NCBI RefSeq assembly: GCF_006542335.1
Contig: NZ_CP032486.1
Location: 35,724 to 99,723, forward strand
Source: Neokomagataea tanensis
GTDB taxonomy: Bacteria > Pseudomonadota > Alphaproteobacteria > Acetobacterales > Acetobacteraceae
DNA: 64,000 nt
Reading direction: 5' to 3'
Below the pieces are notes generated by a model. It searched no databases, had not been told where the DNA came from, and saw only the letters and a program-made list of their open reading frames with translations. The translations under genes and the position numbers were made by a program. The first letter of the stretch is position 1. Each line of letters begins with the position of its first letter. This document shows positions 44,727-53,734 of this stretch, piece by piece.

Positions 44727-45562
44727 GGCCCTGTTGCAAAGTTGAGTATCCTGTTTGAAACCGCTGCCGGTAGTTAGAGTAGGGTTTGGCAGATGGGTGA
44801 TTTCAAGGGACGTCATTTTCGTGGTGAGGTAATCCTGTGGGCGGTGCGTTGGTATTGCCATTACGGGATTAGCTACCGGGATTTGGAAACCATGCTGGCC
44901 GAGCGGGGCGTGAGTGTTGATCATTCAACGATATATCGCTGGGTCCAGCGCTATGCTCCCGAGATGGAAAAGCGCCTTCGGTGGTATTGGAAACGCCCGG
45001 GCTTTTCCAGCAGCTGGCGGGTTGATGAGACCTACATCAAGGTCAAAGGAAAATGGACCTATCTGTACCGGGCTGTTGGCAAAGGCGGTGATAGGATTGA
45101 TTTTTTCCTCTCACCGACCCGGAGCGCTAAGGCGGCCAAACGTTTTTTGAGCAAAGCTTTAAACGGACTGAGAAGGTGGGAGAAGCCTGAAACAATCAAC
45201 ACAGACAAGGCGCCGACCTATGGTCGGGCCATCAACGAATTCACGAAGAACGGTAAGCTACCCGACACGGTGAAACACCGTCAGGTCAAGTATCTAAACA
45301 GCGTGATTGAGGCTGATCATGGCAAACTCAAACAGCTGATCAAGCCGGTCCGTGGCTTCAAAAGCCTGAAAACCGCTTATGCGACGATCAAAGGTTTTGA
45401 GGTCATGCGGGCCTTGAAAAAGGGACAAGCTGAACTCTTCCAATTCCAAAAGGGTATCATGGGAGAAGTGCGTCTCATCGAGAGACAATTCAGCTTCTAA
45501 ATCGTTTGACAAACAAAACAAATAGGATGCACTCAACCCAGACTTAACTTTGCAACAGGGCC
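44727..45562 (+). mobile_element. IS6-A element, complete, truncating the CRISPR array
   Basis: 836 bp with ends GGCCCTGTTGCAAAGTT and AACTTTGCAACAGGGCC. Flanking octamers CTGGACCC and GGCGAGTT differ, so the insertion was followed by, or was part of, a deletion. CRISPR sequence is on the left and the 3' end of an immunity gene on the right. Confidence 0.9.
44793..45500 (+). CDS. IS6-family transposase
   Basis: 235-residue intact DDE transposase of the IS6-A element: HTH region (YRDLETMLAERGVSVDHSTI), catalytic residues in WRVDETYIKVKG, INTDKAPTYG and SVIEADHGKLK, and the ending MGEVRLIERQFSF. With the 4401-5117 copy it is a likely source of activity for all defective IS6-A copies here. Replicative transposition by this family explains adjacent deletions without target duplications. 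Confidence 0.92.
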   Translation: MGDFKGRHFRGEVILWAVRWYCHYGISYRDLETMLAERGVSVDHSTIYRWVQRYAPEMEKRLRWYWKRPGFSSSWRVDETYIKVKGKWTYLYRAVGKGGDRIDFFLSPTRSAKAAKRFLSKALNGLRRWEKPETINTDKAPTYGRAINEFTKNGKLPDTVKHRQVKYLNSVIEADHGKLKQLIKPVRGFKSLKTAYATIKGFEVMRALKKGQAELFQFQKGIMGEVRLIERQFSF

Positions 45563-46146
45563 GGCGAGTTAATCTTTTGCCGCCCCGGAGCTTCGCAGCG
45601 AGAAAGGGCATCGCGTATGGCGAGGCCGAGCTCTTCGTCGGACGCGGAGAGCGGAACGGTGACCCGCGTCGAGGCATATTTTTTCTTATCCATCGGCCCC
45701 CACGCGCTATGCCCGCCGGGTTGCCGCTTAGAGGCGGACAGCGTCACGAAGTCGTCAACTAAATCATGCCAACTAGCATATACAACATCGCATCGATCGC
45801 CAATTTTCTCACGTTTTTTATAGCCGTATGTGCGCATAATCTCGTCGCAGAAATCTAGCCGTCTTTTATCTGACACTTCCTCCATTTTTATACGATCCTC
45901 TTTATCGAGAGGACGACCTGGCGTGTTAAAATACTCGCTACTCAAGAGAGCTTTGCGGAAATTTTCGCCGATCCATTGCGCTGTGGCATCCTTGGAAGCA
46001 TGAACGCACCAACCAGTCCGCGAAAAATATACGCCTTTCCAGATTTCTTGTGACTCAAGAGAAATATATTTGGGCGATAGGGCAATCAGCACACTCTTTC
46101 TGTGGAGACCACGAATGCGCTCCGGGGTATAAATTAACTCATTCAT
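45563..46146 (-). CDS. CdiI-like immunity protein (DUF1436 type), 3' end cut by IS6-A
   Basis: About 194 native residues. The segment VTVPLSASDEELGLAIRDAL, near the C-terminus, is the signature of the CdiI/DUF1436 immunity family, and YASTRVTVPL precedes it. The frame ends a few codons inside the IS6-A end, so only the extreme C-terminus is changed. ATG 46146 overlaps the toxin stop (ATGA), as expected for a toxin-immunity pair that must be made together. It should bind and block the nuclease end of the upstream protein. No signal peptide, so cytoplasmic. Confidence 0.75.
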
Positions 46147-49100
46147 ACGATGGCATCGATCTCAAAAGTGAGTGGCTTGTAGCCATTGGTTTCATAAGAA
46201 GCCATTTTTGCGGCGGCACCATGATAGGCTTCGCAGATCTGTTTCCACTGCGCGTCGGTTGTACCGTCTACCCGGACAGCCAACTCAAACCTATAGGATT
46301 CGATTTCGGATTGAGTAAACTGGATAGTGACGGGTGATCCTTGCCTACTGTTACCTCTTACATATTTTATGGACATTTCCTTCAAGTCTTTCCATATCTG
46401 GTATTTGATATTGGCCGGGCTGTATTTCTTGTCCTTATCGATCTCCTGGAAAGACTTACGACCGGTATTCAAGACCTTGTCACTGACAGCGTCACCGGTA
46501 TCCTTGTTCCAGTGATCGAAGGTCATCCAGTTACTTTTATGATCCTGCAACCAGACGTAATTTCCGGTTGTATTACCTCCATTCAACTTTTGTTGTACGT
46601 AAGCCTCATACGGCAAGCCTTGCGCAGTTGGACCTTTCCCAGCTCCTGTCGCCCACACGATACCATCCGTAGCGTATGATGACGGCCAGTCTCTCTGATT
46701 AACGGTTTGCCATTTGGCATTCGCTGAGGTGATCTGCCCGATATTGGTTACGTCCGTTGTGTGTAACCTACGAAACATTTGGACATCATCACACGGTGTC
46801 TGAGGGTTATCTTTATCCTGTTGAATGACGGTTTTAGTAATACTTTGGCTCACAGCCGCATTCATAGTACTGGTCACGCCTTGGAGCAAAATCCCGTCAA
46901 CATCTTGCCATGTTTCTGCTGGGTCCATCATGGGCTCCACAAGCATGCTCGCCATTAGATCCGTTGCTTGTTCAACCGATGCAGCAGGGGATGCTATGTA
47001 ATCATCAAAAGTTGCATTGGCTGCTGGCGCTTTATAAGCTGCAGCTTCTGCTTCCAATTGCTCTTGTGTCTGACCATTCACTATGGCTTTCGCCTGATAC
47101 AGGTTTGTCATCCCTGTTCTGAGTGTCTGGAGCTGAAAATCATTTATTGGTGGCAGACCCCAATGAGCAAACAGTTGATTGGCACCGTCGTGAAATTCTG
47201 AAGACTCTGTTAGTTCTTTAATAACGTATAAATGACTGCTTGCGCCAGAGGCAAGGTCGTCTTGTACGTTTTTCCGCCATTGAATATCAGTTTCTGTGAA
47301 GGGCCGTCCGTACATAAATTCGAGACTAGATTGCAGACTTTGTACTGTCTCAGAAGAGTAAGCTAGAGCCGTTTTTACGTTGCTGAAATTGCCTGAATTA
47401 GCGAGAATTTTTTGATAAAAAGCGATCTGCCCGTCATTAGGATTATAGAGACCAACTTCTGTTCGGTACTGTGCCATGATGGTGTCGTGGCTTTCTTGGG
47501 AATAGGCTATAGTGGACTGTATAGCTTGCAGCGAACCACCATCAGCAAGGGATTTCTGGTATGTTGCCAGACCGGATGGGTCTGCTGAACGCCCAAGCTC
47601 ATCTTGGTAAAGCTTATTGATGTTGTTCTGAGCTTCTTGGGAATAGGCTATAGCGGAGCGTATGCTTTGCAGCGAACCACCATCAGCAAGGGATTTCTGG
47701 TATGTTGCCAGACCGGACGGGTCTGCTGAACGCCCAAGCTCATCTTGGTAAAGCTTATTAAGATTGTTCTGAGCTTCTTGCGAGTAGGCTATAGTGGACC
47801 TTATAGCTTGCAGCGAACCACCATCAGCAAGGGATTTCTGGTATGTTGCCAGACCGGATGGGTCTGCTGAACGCCCAAGCTCATCTTGGTAGAGCTTATT
47901 AATATTGTTCTGTACTTCTTCCGAATAGGCTTGTTCGGCCCGTATTTGTTGTGTTGTCTTCCCAGAATGTAGCTGTTCTTTATACCAATTCCAATTGCTT
48001 TCCTCGATATGACCGTAAAAGCTATTGAACATTTTTTCGGCTGAACCACGCGAAGTCCCGTCAATGAGTTCGTTTCTCATATCATTGAAACTTGCTGAGC
48101 GATTGGCTAAACGGTCCGTAAAACCATTGATGTAGTTTCCGTCCCACTCTTCCTTGGCATCATTGCGGTCTTGGACACCGTTTATCATGTCCATAACATG
48201 GGCGCGCATTCGCCCAGAATGCGCTTCTTCTTGCCAGACTTGCTGTGTTGTTTTCCCCGAATGAAGTTGGTCTTTAAACCATGCTATGTCCGTATCGGAT
48301 GTATAACCGTAGAAATTGTCATACATCTTATGGGCGGCAACTTGTGAAGTGCCGTCTATCAAATTGTTACGAATGTCTTTGAAGGTTTGACTATGGTTGG
48401 CCAAACTATTGGTTACCGCATCAACATAAGGCGCATCCCATTCTTCTTTCGCGTCGTTCCTGTCCTGCACACCGTTGATCATATCCAAAACCTGAGCACG
48501 CATTCGCCCAGAATGAGCTTCTTCCTGCCATATTTTTTCAAAAGTCTTTCCTGATTTCAGTTGGTCTTTAAACCAACGGGAATCACCGTCACTGAGATTT
48601 CCGTAAAAATTGTCGTACATTTTATGGGCTGATTGATTTACGTAGGGTGAGTTTTCAATGTACTTATTGCGTATGTTTTTAATCGTTGCGATGTATTGGT
48701 CTTGCGCCGCTTGATAAGGTGTTAAAACTCTATTTGCTGCTAATCTACTGTTCACGGTGTCGTAAATACTATTCCAATCGTCCTGTTTTTCAGCACTTGT
48801 TAACGGCCTGTTTAAAATCTCTGAACCAATTTTGTCAGCAACATTGTCTCTATAATAATCAGCATAGCTTCTGGTCAGCATATGCCGGTCATGCGTGCTA
48901 ATCCACGATGAAGGAGCAGGGCCGAAATTATAAAGCCCCATCTGAGATGATGGACCATAAATCCCCCCTTGATCGGGTGCTGCGTATACATTTCCATATT
49001 GGTCATATGAAAATGCGGTACTTTTACTTTCACTCAATGTCGATAAGCTATAGTTCTTAAAGTCAAAGGTGTTTTGCTTATTATTACCTATTACATTCCA

Positions 49101-49286
49101 ATAATCTACGTTTCCTTTAGAAATATATTGATAAATATCTTCTTTGTTTCCTGCCTGTTGTGCATCAATAAATTCTTTTTCTTTTAAGAAAAAAGAGGCA
49201 CTCGCCTCTATACTTACGGCGCCATGGTTATCATTAAAAAGTAAGTTTTGATTTTGGTTAATAACTAAAACATTTTGGTCAGACAT
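46143..49286 (-). CDS. Polymorphic toxin: DUF4214-repeat protein with CdiA-CT-like nuclease end
   Basis: 1047 residues, no signal peptide. Residues 1-200 are of unknown type. About 215-460 hold two to three units of about 100 residues (HKMYDNFYG, SGRMRAxVxDMINGVQDRND). About 460-650 hold DUF4214 repeats, three of them nearly identical 47-residue units (LYQDELGRSADPSGLATYQK). The C-terminal 170 residues (GLPYEAYVQQKL, MTFDHWNKDTGDAVSDKVLN) resemble CdiA-CT nuclease domains of the Burkholderia E479 type, with a PD-(D/E)XK-like core. DUF4214 proteins are often exported by type I systems; no secretion genes or CdiB lie nearby. Coupled to the CdiI-like gene. Confidence 0.7.
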   Translation of the reverse strand: MSDQNVLVINQNQNLLFNDNHGAVSIEASASFFLKEKEFIDAQQAGNKEDIYQYISKGNVDYWNVIGNNKQNTFDFKNYSLSTLSESKSTAFSYDQYGNVYAAPDQGGIYGPSSQMGLYNFGPAPSSWISTHDRHMLTRSYADYYRDNVADKIGSEILNRPLTSAEKQDDWNSIYDTVNSRLAANRVLTPYQAAQDQYIATIKNIRNKYIENSPYVNQSAHKMYDNFYGNLSDGDSRWFKDQLKSGKTFEKIWQEEAHSGRMRAQVLDMINGVQDRNDAKEEWDAPYVDAVTNSLANHSQTFKDIRNNLIDGTSQVAAHKMYDNFYGYTSDTDIAWFKDQLHSGKTTQQVWQEEAHSGRMRAHVMDMINGVQDRNDAKEEWDGNYINGFTDRLANRSASFNDMRNELIDGTSRGSAEKMFNSFYGHIEESNWNWYKEQLHSGKTTQQIRAEQAYSEEVQNNINKLYQDELGRSADPSGLATYQKSLADGGSLQAIRSTIAYSQEAQNNLNKLYQDELGRSADPSGLATYQKSLADGGSLQSIRSAIAYSQEAQNNINKLYQDELGRSADPSGLATYQKSLADGGSLQAIQSTIAYSQESHDTIMAQYRTEVGLYNPNDGQIAFYQKILANSGNFSNVKTALAYSSETVQSLQSSLEFMYGRPFTETDIQWRKNVQDDLASGASSHLYVIKELTESSEFHDGANQLFAHWGLPPINDFQLQTLRTGMTNLYQAKAIVNGQTQEQLEAEAAAYKAPAANATFDDYIASPAASVEQATDLMASMLVEPMMDPAETWQDVDGILLQGVTSTMNAAVSQSITKTVIQQDKDNPQTPCDDVQMFRRLHTTDVTNIGQITSANAKWQTVNQRDWPSSYATDGIVWATGAGKGPTAQGLPYEAYVQQKLNGGNTTGNYVWLQDHKSNWMTFDHWNKDTGDAVSDKVLNTGRKSFQEIDKDKKYSPANIKYQIWKDLKEMSIKYVRGNSRQGSPVTIQFTQSEIESYRFELAVRVDGTTDAQWKQICEAYHGAAAKMASYETNGYKPLTFEIDAIV
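47481..47903 (-). repeat. Three near-identical 141-bp tandem repeats in the toxin gene
   Basis: Each unit encodes 47 residues of a DUF4214 repeat. The units differ at a few positions only (for example AIRST, SIRSA, AIQST). Copy number could change by slippage or unequal recombination without breaking the frame. Confidence 0.85.
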
Positions 49287-49460
49287 AACAAAACCTTATA
49301 AATTTTAATGTTTCGTAACTTTCTAAAAACATTTGATAAATTAAAATTTATTTCAATATATGTTCACATGCCTGCTTGGTTGTTAACACCACATGTACAG
49401 TCAAAAACTGTCATTTTGGGGTATATCCCAGAATGGCGTCATGGCACTCGCTCAGAATCC

Positions 49461-49493
49461 GTCATGATAGAATAGTTTTACTATATTCATGAC
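49461..49493. promoter_or_regulatory. Dyad upstream of the resolvase gene, possible res subsite
   Basis: GTCATGATAGAATAG and CTATATTCATGAC form a near-palindrome of 33 bp, 55 bp before the resolvase start. CATGACATT recurs at 49487 and 49522. Resolvases bind paired half-sites in this position. The remaining 261-bp gap between toxin and resolvase genes holds no gene. Confidence 0.4.
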
Positions 49494-49547
49494 ATTCGTC
49501 CCCAAACCTCATAGATACTAACATGACATTTAGGGGAGAAGAGGGCG

Positions 49548-50459
49548 TTGAAGGGTCAAAGGGTCGGTTATGTCCGTGTGAGTACATTCGATCAAAATGT
49601 TGATCGTCAATTGGATGGCGAAATACTGGATCGGGTTTTCACCGATAAAGCGTCCGGCAAAGATGTTCAGCGGGCTCAGCTTGATGAGCTTCTTGCCTTC
49701 GTGCGTGAAGGCGACATCGTGGTCGTGCATAGTATGGACCGATTAGCGCGTAATCTCGATGACCTCCGCAATCTAGTTCACACGCTGACGCGAAAAGGCG
49801 TTTGTGTTGAGTTTATCAAAGAGCGTCTCATTTTCTCAGACAAAGATGAATCCCTGCCCAAATTGATGCTTTCGGTGATGGGCGCTTTTGCAGAGTTTGA
49901 ACGCTCTCTCATTCGGGAAAGACAGCGCGAGGGTATTGCGCTGGCTAAAAAGCGTGGTGCCTATCGTGGCCGGAAGCGGGTTCTATCTCACGAACAAGTT
50001 GCAGACATCCTCCAGCGTATCAGCGACGGTGAGACAAAAGCTGCGATTGCCCGCGAGCGCGGCATAAGCCGGGAAACTCTCTATCAGTATCTAAGAGCTT
50101 ATCCGAATGGCGGGGTTCGCATGCGGCCGGTAAAAGAGGTTGTTCACGACGCACCTATGGGCGCAAAGCCGTTCATTGCGACCCTTATTCTGAACATTCA
50201 GAGTCAGTCCGCCTCCGGACCGAGCCTTTCCTCGGTTCGAGCTGAGATCGAAGACATGCTGGCGGAAGATTACGATGTGCAGAAGAACGAGAAGGGCGAG
50301 TATAGGTTAGCTATTCCTGCAGAGTACACGCGTACGGAGCATGATCTCACTGCTGAGATAGCGGATCTCTTTGACGAAATTGACGCCATTGCTGAAGAGT
50401 ATGTCTGTACGGCCGTCGGAACGCTTCGTGAAATGGGAGGGCAGGAGCGTGTTTGGTAA
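49548..50459 (+). CDS. Serine resolvase/invertase with extra C-terminal domain
   Basis: 303 residues. N-terminal catalytic domain with the nucleophile Ser in GYVRVSTFDQN, then DRLARNLDDLRNLVHTLTRK, MGAFAEFERSLIRERQREGI and an HTH (TKAAIARERGISRETLYQYL). After residue 190 comes an extra domain of about 105 residues (GAKPFIATLILNIQSQSASG, EYRLAIPAEYTRTEHDLTAE) not found in ordinary Tn3-type resolvases. TTG 49548 is preceded by AGGGGAGAAGAGGG. Followed by MazEF; a damaged sister gene at 5183-5593 is followed by Phd/VapC. Confidence 0.85.
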   Translation: MKGQRVGYVRVSTFDQNVDRQLDGEILDRVFTDKASGKDVQRAQLDELLAFVREGDIVVVHSMDRLARNLDDLRNLVHTLTRKGVCVEFIKERLIFSDKDESLPKLMLSVMGAFAEFERSLIRERQREGIALAKKRGAYRGRKRVLSHEQVADILQRISDGETKAAIARERGISRETLYQYLRAYPNGGVRMRPVKEVVHDAPMGAKPFIATLILNIQSQSASGPSLSSVRAEIEDMLAEDYDVQKNEKGEYRLAIPAEYTRTEHDLTAEIADLFDEIDAIAEEYVCTAVGTLREMGGQERVW

Positions 50460-50654
50460 GCTTTCTGCTTAGCAAACCTGACCACAATCACTTAACAACC
50501 CTTGGCTCAACCGAGCAGCCAAGGGCTGCTACGGGGGGGCAGCGGAAGGTCGGCTGTCAGAGAAAATAGTGGTGAAGCGAATATCGTCAGTACTTTAAGT
50601 TGCGGATTGAGTGGGTTTGAAGTATCTACTAAGTAGATACATGGAGATAGTCTT

Positions 50655-50897
50655 ATGCATGGAACCGTACGTAAGTGGGGTAATAGCGCCGCCATTCGCT
50701 TGCCAACGAGCATTCTTGAAGCCGTACAGCTTCAGATCGACCAGCCTGTGGATGTTCATGAGGAAGACGGGCGCATTATTATTCAGCCCATCCGTCATAA
50801 AAACCTCTCTTTAGAAAGCCTAACTGCGGCAATCACGGATGAAAACCGTCATGGTGAGGTTGACTTTGGGGTCGCAATCGGGGGCGAGGCTTGGTGA
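50655..50897 (+). CDS. mazE: MazE-type antitoxin (AbrB fold)
   Basis: 80 residues: MHGTVRKWGNSAAIRLPTSI is the canonical AbrB/MazE swapped-hairpin DNA-binding motif, and the acidic tail (NRHGEVDFGVAIGGEAW) is the toxin-binding part. It represses the operon and neutralises the adjacent MazF. The stop overlaps the toxin start (TGATG). Confidence 0.9.
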   Translation: MHGTVRKWGNSAAIRLPTSILEAVQLQIDQPVDVHEEDGRIIIQPIRHKNLSLESLTAAITDENRHGEVDFGVAIGGEAW

Positions 50898-51226
50898 TGC
50901 CAGAATGGGTCCCGGACTGCGGGGAGATTGTGTGGCTTGAATTCGATCCTCAAGCAGGCCGTGAACAGGCAGGGCACCGGCCTGCCGTGGTGCTATCCCC
51001 TGCATCTTACAACGCAAAGTCAGGCATGATTGTCTGCTGCCCAACGACCACACGCATCAAAGGCTACCCGTTCGAAGTTTCGCTTCAGGGCCAGCCAGCG
51101 AGCGTTGTGCTATCTGACCAGGTCAGGAGCCTCGACTGGCGAGCGCGCCGTGCAAAAATGAAGGGCAAGGTTACAGAGGACGAACTAGAATCTGTCCGTG
51201 AGAAGGTGCGTCTCTTGGTCGGATAG
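50897..51226 (+). CDS. mazF: MazF-type endoribonuclease toxin
   Basis: About 109 residues of the MazF/PemK fold: VPDCGEIVWLEFDPQAGREQ, AGHRPAVVLSPASYNAKSGM, IVCCPTTTRIKGYPFEV and QVRSLDWRARRAKMKGKVTE. The conserved Arg and Thr of the active site (GHRPAVVLSP and CCPTTT) are present. Sequence-specific mRNA cleavage is the family activity; the recognition sequence is not predictable by eye. ATG 50897 is coupled to mazE. Confidence 0.9.
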   Translation: MPEWVPDCGEIVWLEFDPQAGREQAGHRPAVVLSPASYNAKSGMIVCCPTTTRIKGYPFEVSLQGQPASVVLSDQVRSLDWRARRAKMKGKVTEDELESVREKVRLLVG

Positions 51227-51238
51227 GTGTGTGTAGGG

Positions 51239-51259
51239 TCCTGTTGCAAAGTTAGGTTT
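51239..51259. mobile_element. IS6-A end remnant
   Basis: GTCCTGTTGCAAAGTTAGGT is an IS6-A end with one change, followed directly by the noncoding flank of an IS110-type fragment. Confidence 0.55.
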
Positions 51260-51433
51260 GGGGGAAAGCGGAGTGTGTCCTTCGCGACGCAAATTTTTGT
51301 GAGCGGACATTTCCGGGAGGGTACGTCAATGATGCGCAGGACTCTGATGATGACCAGACCCCGTTTGCCCCGCCTGTGCCGCCAGCGTTGGCGGCGATGA
51401 AGGCGGTCATGGGTGAGCGTGGTGATGAAGCTC

Positions 51434-52003
51434 CTATAATCGTCGAGCGGGTAATTCAGGTTCCTTGGGCCTGCACAAGGCGGTGAAGATTTCACGCACG
51501 ATGTATCGTTTGAGGCATCGGATAATTTCACCGCTGGTCTTTCCGTTTGCGGTTTTTTTTCGACGTAAGCCAGGGTTGGCGGATGAGTGCGCATTCTGAC
51601 GATCGCGACGCAGTAAAGAGCGGCATTGGCCTGCCGGTTGCCGCCTCGGTTCAACCGAAAGCGGTTTGTCCTGCCGCTTGAGGCCGGGATCGGGCAGACC
51701 CCGCACAGACGGGCAAGTGCCGCTTCTGATCGGATACGCGCGGGGTCATCACCGATCAAGATCGACATGTCCGCGATCGTCAGCGTGGCAATACCGTGTG
51801 CCGCGTGCAGTCCGGCAGCCTTGCTTTCGACCAGAGGATCGAGGTCGCGATCAAGGGCGGCAATTTCGTCATGAAGTGCTAGCCACCGCCTGGCTAGGGA
51901 GCGCATGGCGGTCTTCGTCGAGGACAGCAGCGTCCGCTCCTGTGATATCCGAAAAGCCGCGATCGTACAAATGAGTGCCATCTTGCCGCGACATTTCCCA
52001 AGT
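51434..52003 (-). pseudogene. Second IS110-family transposase, C-terminal fragment
   Basis: A different element from the 1659 copy. TLTIADMSILIGDDPARIRS, EAALARLCGVCPIPASSGRT and NRGGNRQANAALYCVAIVRM are the Tnp_20 domain. At a run of eight Ts near 51555 the frame breaks; with nine the product would continue through ANGKTSGEIIRCLKRYIVRE to the stop at 51434. The N-terminal DEDD half is missing, cut at the IS6-B end. 51260-51433 is its noncoding flank. Confidence 0.75.
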
Positions 52004-52799
52004 GGTGATGTCACATTAAATTTTGTGAGCTGAATACGTCTGGTTTTGAGTGGATTCAGGCCGTGAGAATAGTCACAGTTTTCCACTGCGCGAAGGCTTG
52101 GAGACGATGCATGTGTCGTGCGAGAGCATTGGCGTTAGCGACGGGTGGAACGAAGAGATTACGGACGGCCGAGAAGACGGTTAAGAACCTCTGACATCCG
52201 CCCGGGGATCGGAACCTTTGCATGGTTCGTTCCCGTTTTCGTAGCGGTAAATGGCTGTTTTCGGCTCGATTGTTCAGCCCTTTGTGGGAAAGATGCCGGA
52301 CAGACAGGCCGAGTTTGCGCTTTGCGGCCTCATACGATTTCAGCTTATCCGTGATCATCCGCCGGGGACGCACACCTTGCTGGCGCAAAAGGCGGGTCAG
52401 GAGACGCTTGGCGGCCTTGGTATTACGCTGTTTTTGAAGAATTTCATCAAGGATATAGCCGTCTTGATCGACAGCGCGCCAGAGCCAATGAATGTGGCCG
52501 CCAATCACAACCCTAACTTCGTCCAAATGCCATAAATCACCACGTTTGGCGCGTTTGCGGCGCAAACTGCGAACATACTCCGCACCAAACTTCAGGTTCC
52601 AGCGACAAATCGTCTCATACGACACCACAATCCCACGTTCGAGCAGCATTTCCTCAACCAAACGAAAGCTCAATGGAAAACGGAAATACAACCATACCGC
52701 ATGGGCTATCAATTCACGCGGAAAACGATGCCGTTTGTAGCTCAATGGTATTTTACTCATCGGCGTCATCTAGTAGGACAAACTTAACGTGACATCACC
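52004..52799 (-). mobile_element. IS6-B element, complete
   Basis: 796 bp with ends GGTGATGTCACATTAA and CTTAACGTGACATCACC. It is the only full-length IS6-B copy in the window and the reference for the remnants at 7328, 10163, 16186 and 28586. Confidence 0.88.
52056..52769 (-). CDS. IS6-family transposase (IS6-B)
   Basis: 237 residues. HTH region (SFRLVEEMLLERGIVVSYET), catalytic residues in DLWHLDEVRVVIGG, RRMITDKLKSYEAA and NNRAENSHLPLRKRER, all intact. Clearly divergent from the IS6-A enzyme (for example R-x-N-W versus D-H-S-T in the HTH), so the two families should not act on each other's ends. Start ATG 52769; ATG 52757 is an alternative. Confidence 0.9.
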   Translation of the reverse strand: MTPMSKIPLSYKRHRFPRELIAHAVWLYFRFPLSFRLVEEMLLERGIVVSYETICRWNLKFGAEYVRSLRRKRAKRGDLWHLDEVRVVIGGHIHWLWRAVDQDGYILDEILQKQRNTKAAKRLLTRLLRQQGVRPRRMITDKLKSYEAAKRKLGLSVRHLSHKGLNNRAENSHLPLRKRERTMQRFRSPGGCQRFLTVFSAVRNLFVPPVANANALARHMHRLQAFAQWKTVTILTA

Positions 52800-53433
52800 T
52801 TTGGTTTGAGTGCATTCTGTTTGTTTTTTGATTTTCGAACGGTTTAGACGCTGAATTGTCTGTCGATGAGACGCACTTCTCCCATGATGCCCTCTTGGAA
52901 CTGGAAGAATTTGGCCTGTCCTTTTTTTCAGGGCACGCATGACCTCAAAACCCTTGATCGTAGCGTAAGCTGTTTTGAGGCTTTTGAAGCCACGAACCGG
53001 CCTGATCAGCTGTTTGAGTTTGCCGCGATCGGCCTCAATCACGTTGTTCAGATACTTGACCTGACGGTGTTTCACCGTATCGGGTAGCTTACCGTTCTTC
53101 TTGAGTTCGTTGATTGCACTGCCGTAGGCCGGGGCTTTATCCGTGTTGATTGTCTCGGGCTTCTCCCAGTCCCTCAGGCCGTTTAAAGCTTTACCCAGAA
53201 AGCGTTTGGCAGCCTTGGCGTTCCGGGTCTGTGAGAGGAAAAAATCAATCCTATCACCACCCTTGCCGACAGCCCGGTACAGATACGCCCATTTCCCTTT
53301 GATCTTGATGGAGATCTCATCAACCCGCCAACTGCTGGAAAAGCCAGGGCGTTTCCAATACCATCGAAGGCGCTTTTCCATCTCGGGTGCATACCTCTGA
53401 ACCCAGCGGTAAATCGTCGACCATTCAACGCTT
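52800..53433 (-). mobile_element. IS6-A remnant without either end
   Basis: Carries most of a transposase (52866-53430). A T-run near 52921 shifts the frame (CCTTTTTTTCAGGG here, CCCTTTTTCAAGGC in intact copies), the N-terminal 50 residues are cut at 53433 and the right terminal repeat is cut by IS6-B. Inactive. Confidence 0.8.
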
Positions 53434-53734
53434 AGTGGAAAATTGAAATCGATCTTGCAGTATGAATTAGCTTAAGTTTAGCTGTTTTCAGCTTACATGA
53501 CTCAAACAGACAATACCCGTTTCCAAAAAACAAGCGTTTATAAAAATTATAATAACAGCATCATATTTGGGAAAATTTATTTCATAAATCGTCACACATA
53601 AATTTAGTTTGTTATTTACTATCATATAATAAATTAAATTAGTATTTAGATGTTTTTTATAGTATTGGCGAGCAGTCTTCTAACATAAACGAGAATGTTC
53701 CTTGGTTATTTTCAAAAAATAAGGATGCGCTAGC
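53434..53734. other. AT-rich upstream region of the first Hint gene
   Basis: No gene. Long A/T runs, no clear sigma-70 pair that can be fixed with confidence. AAGGATGCGCTAGC precedes the ATG at 53735. Confidence 0.35.
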
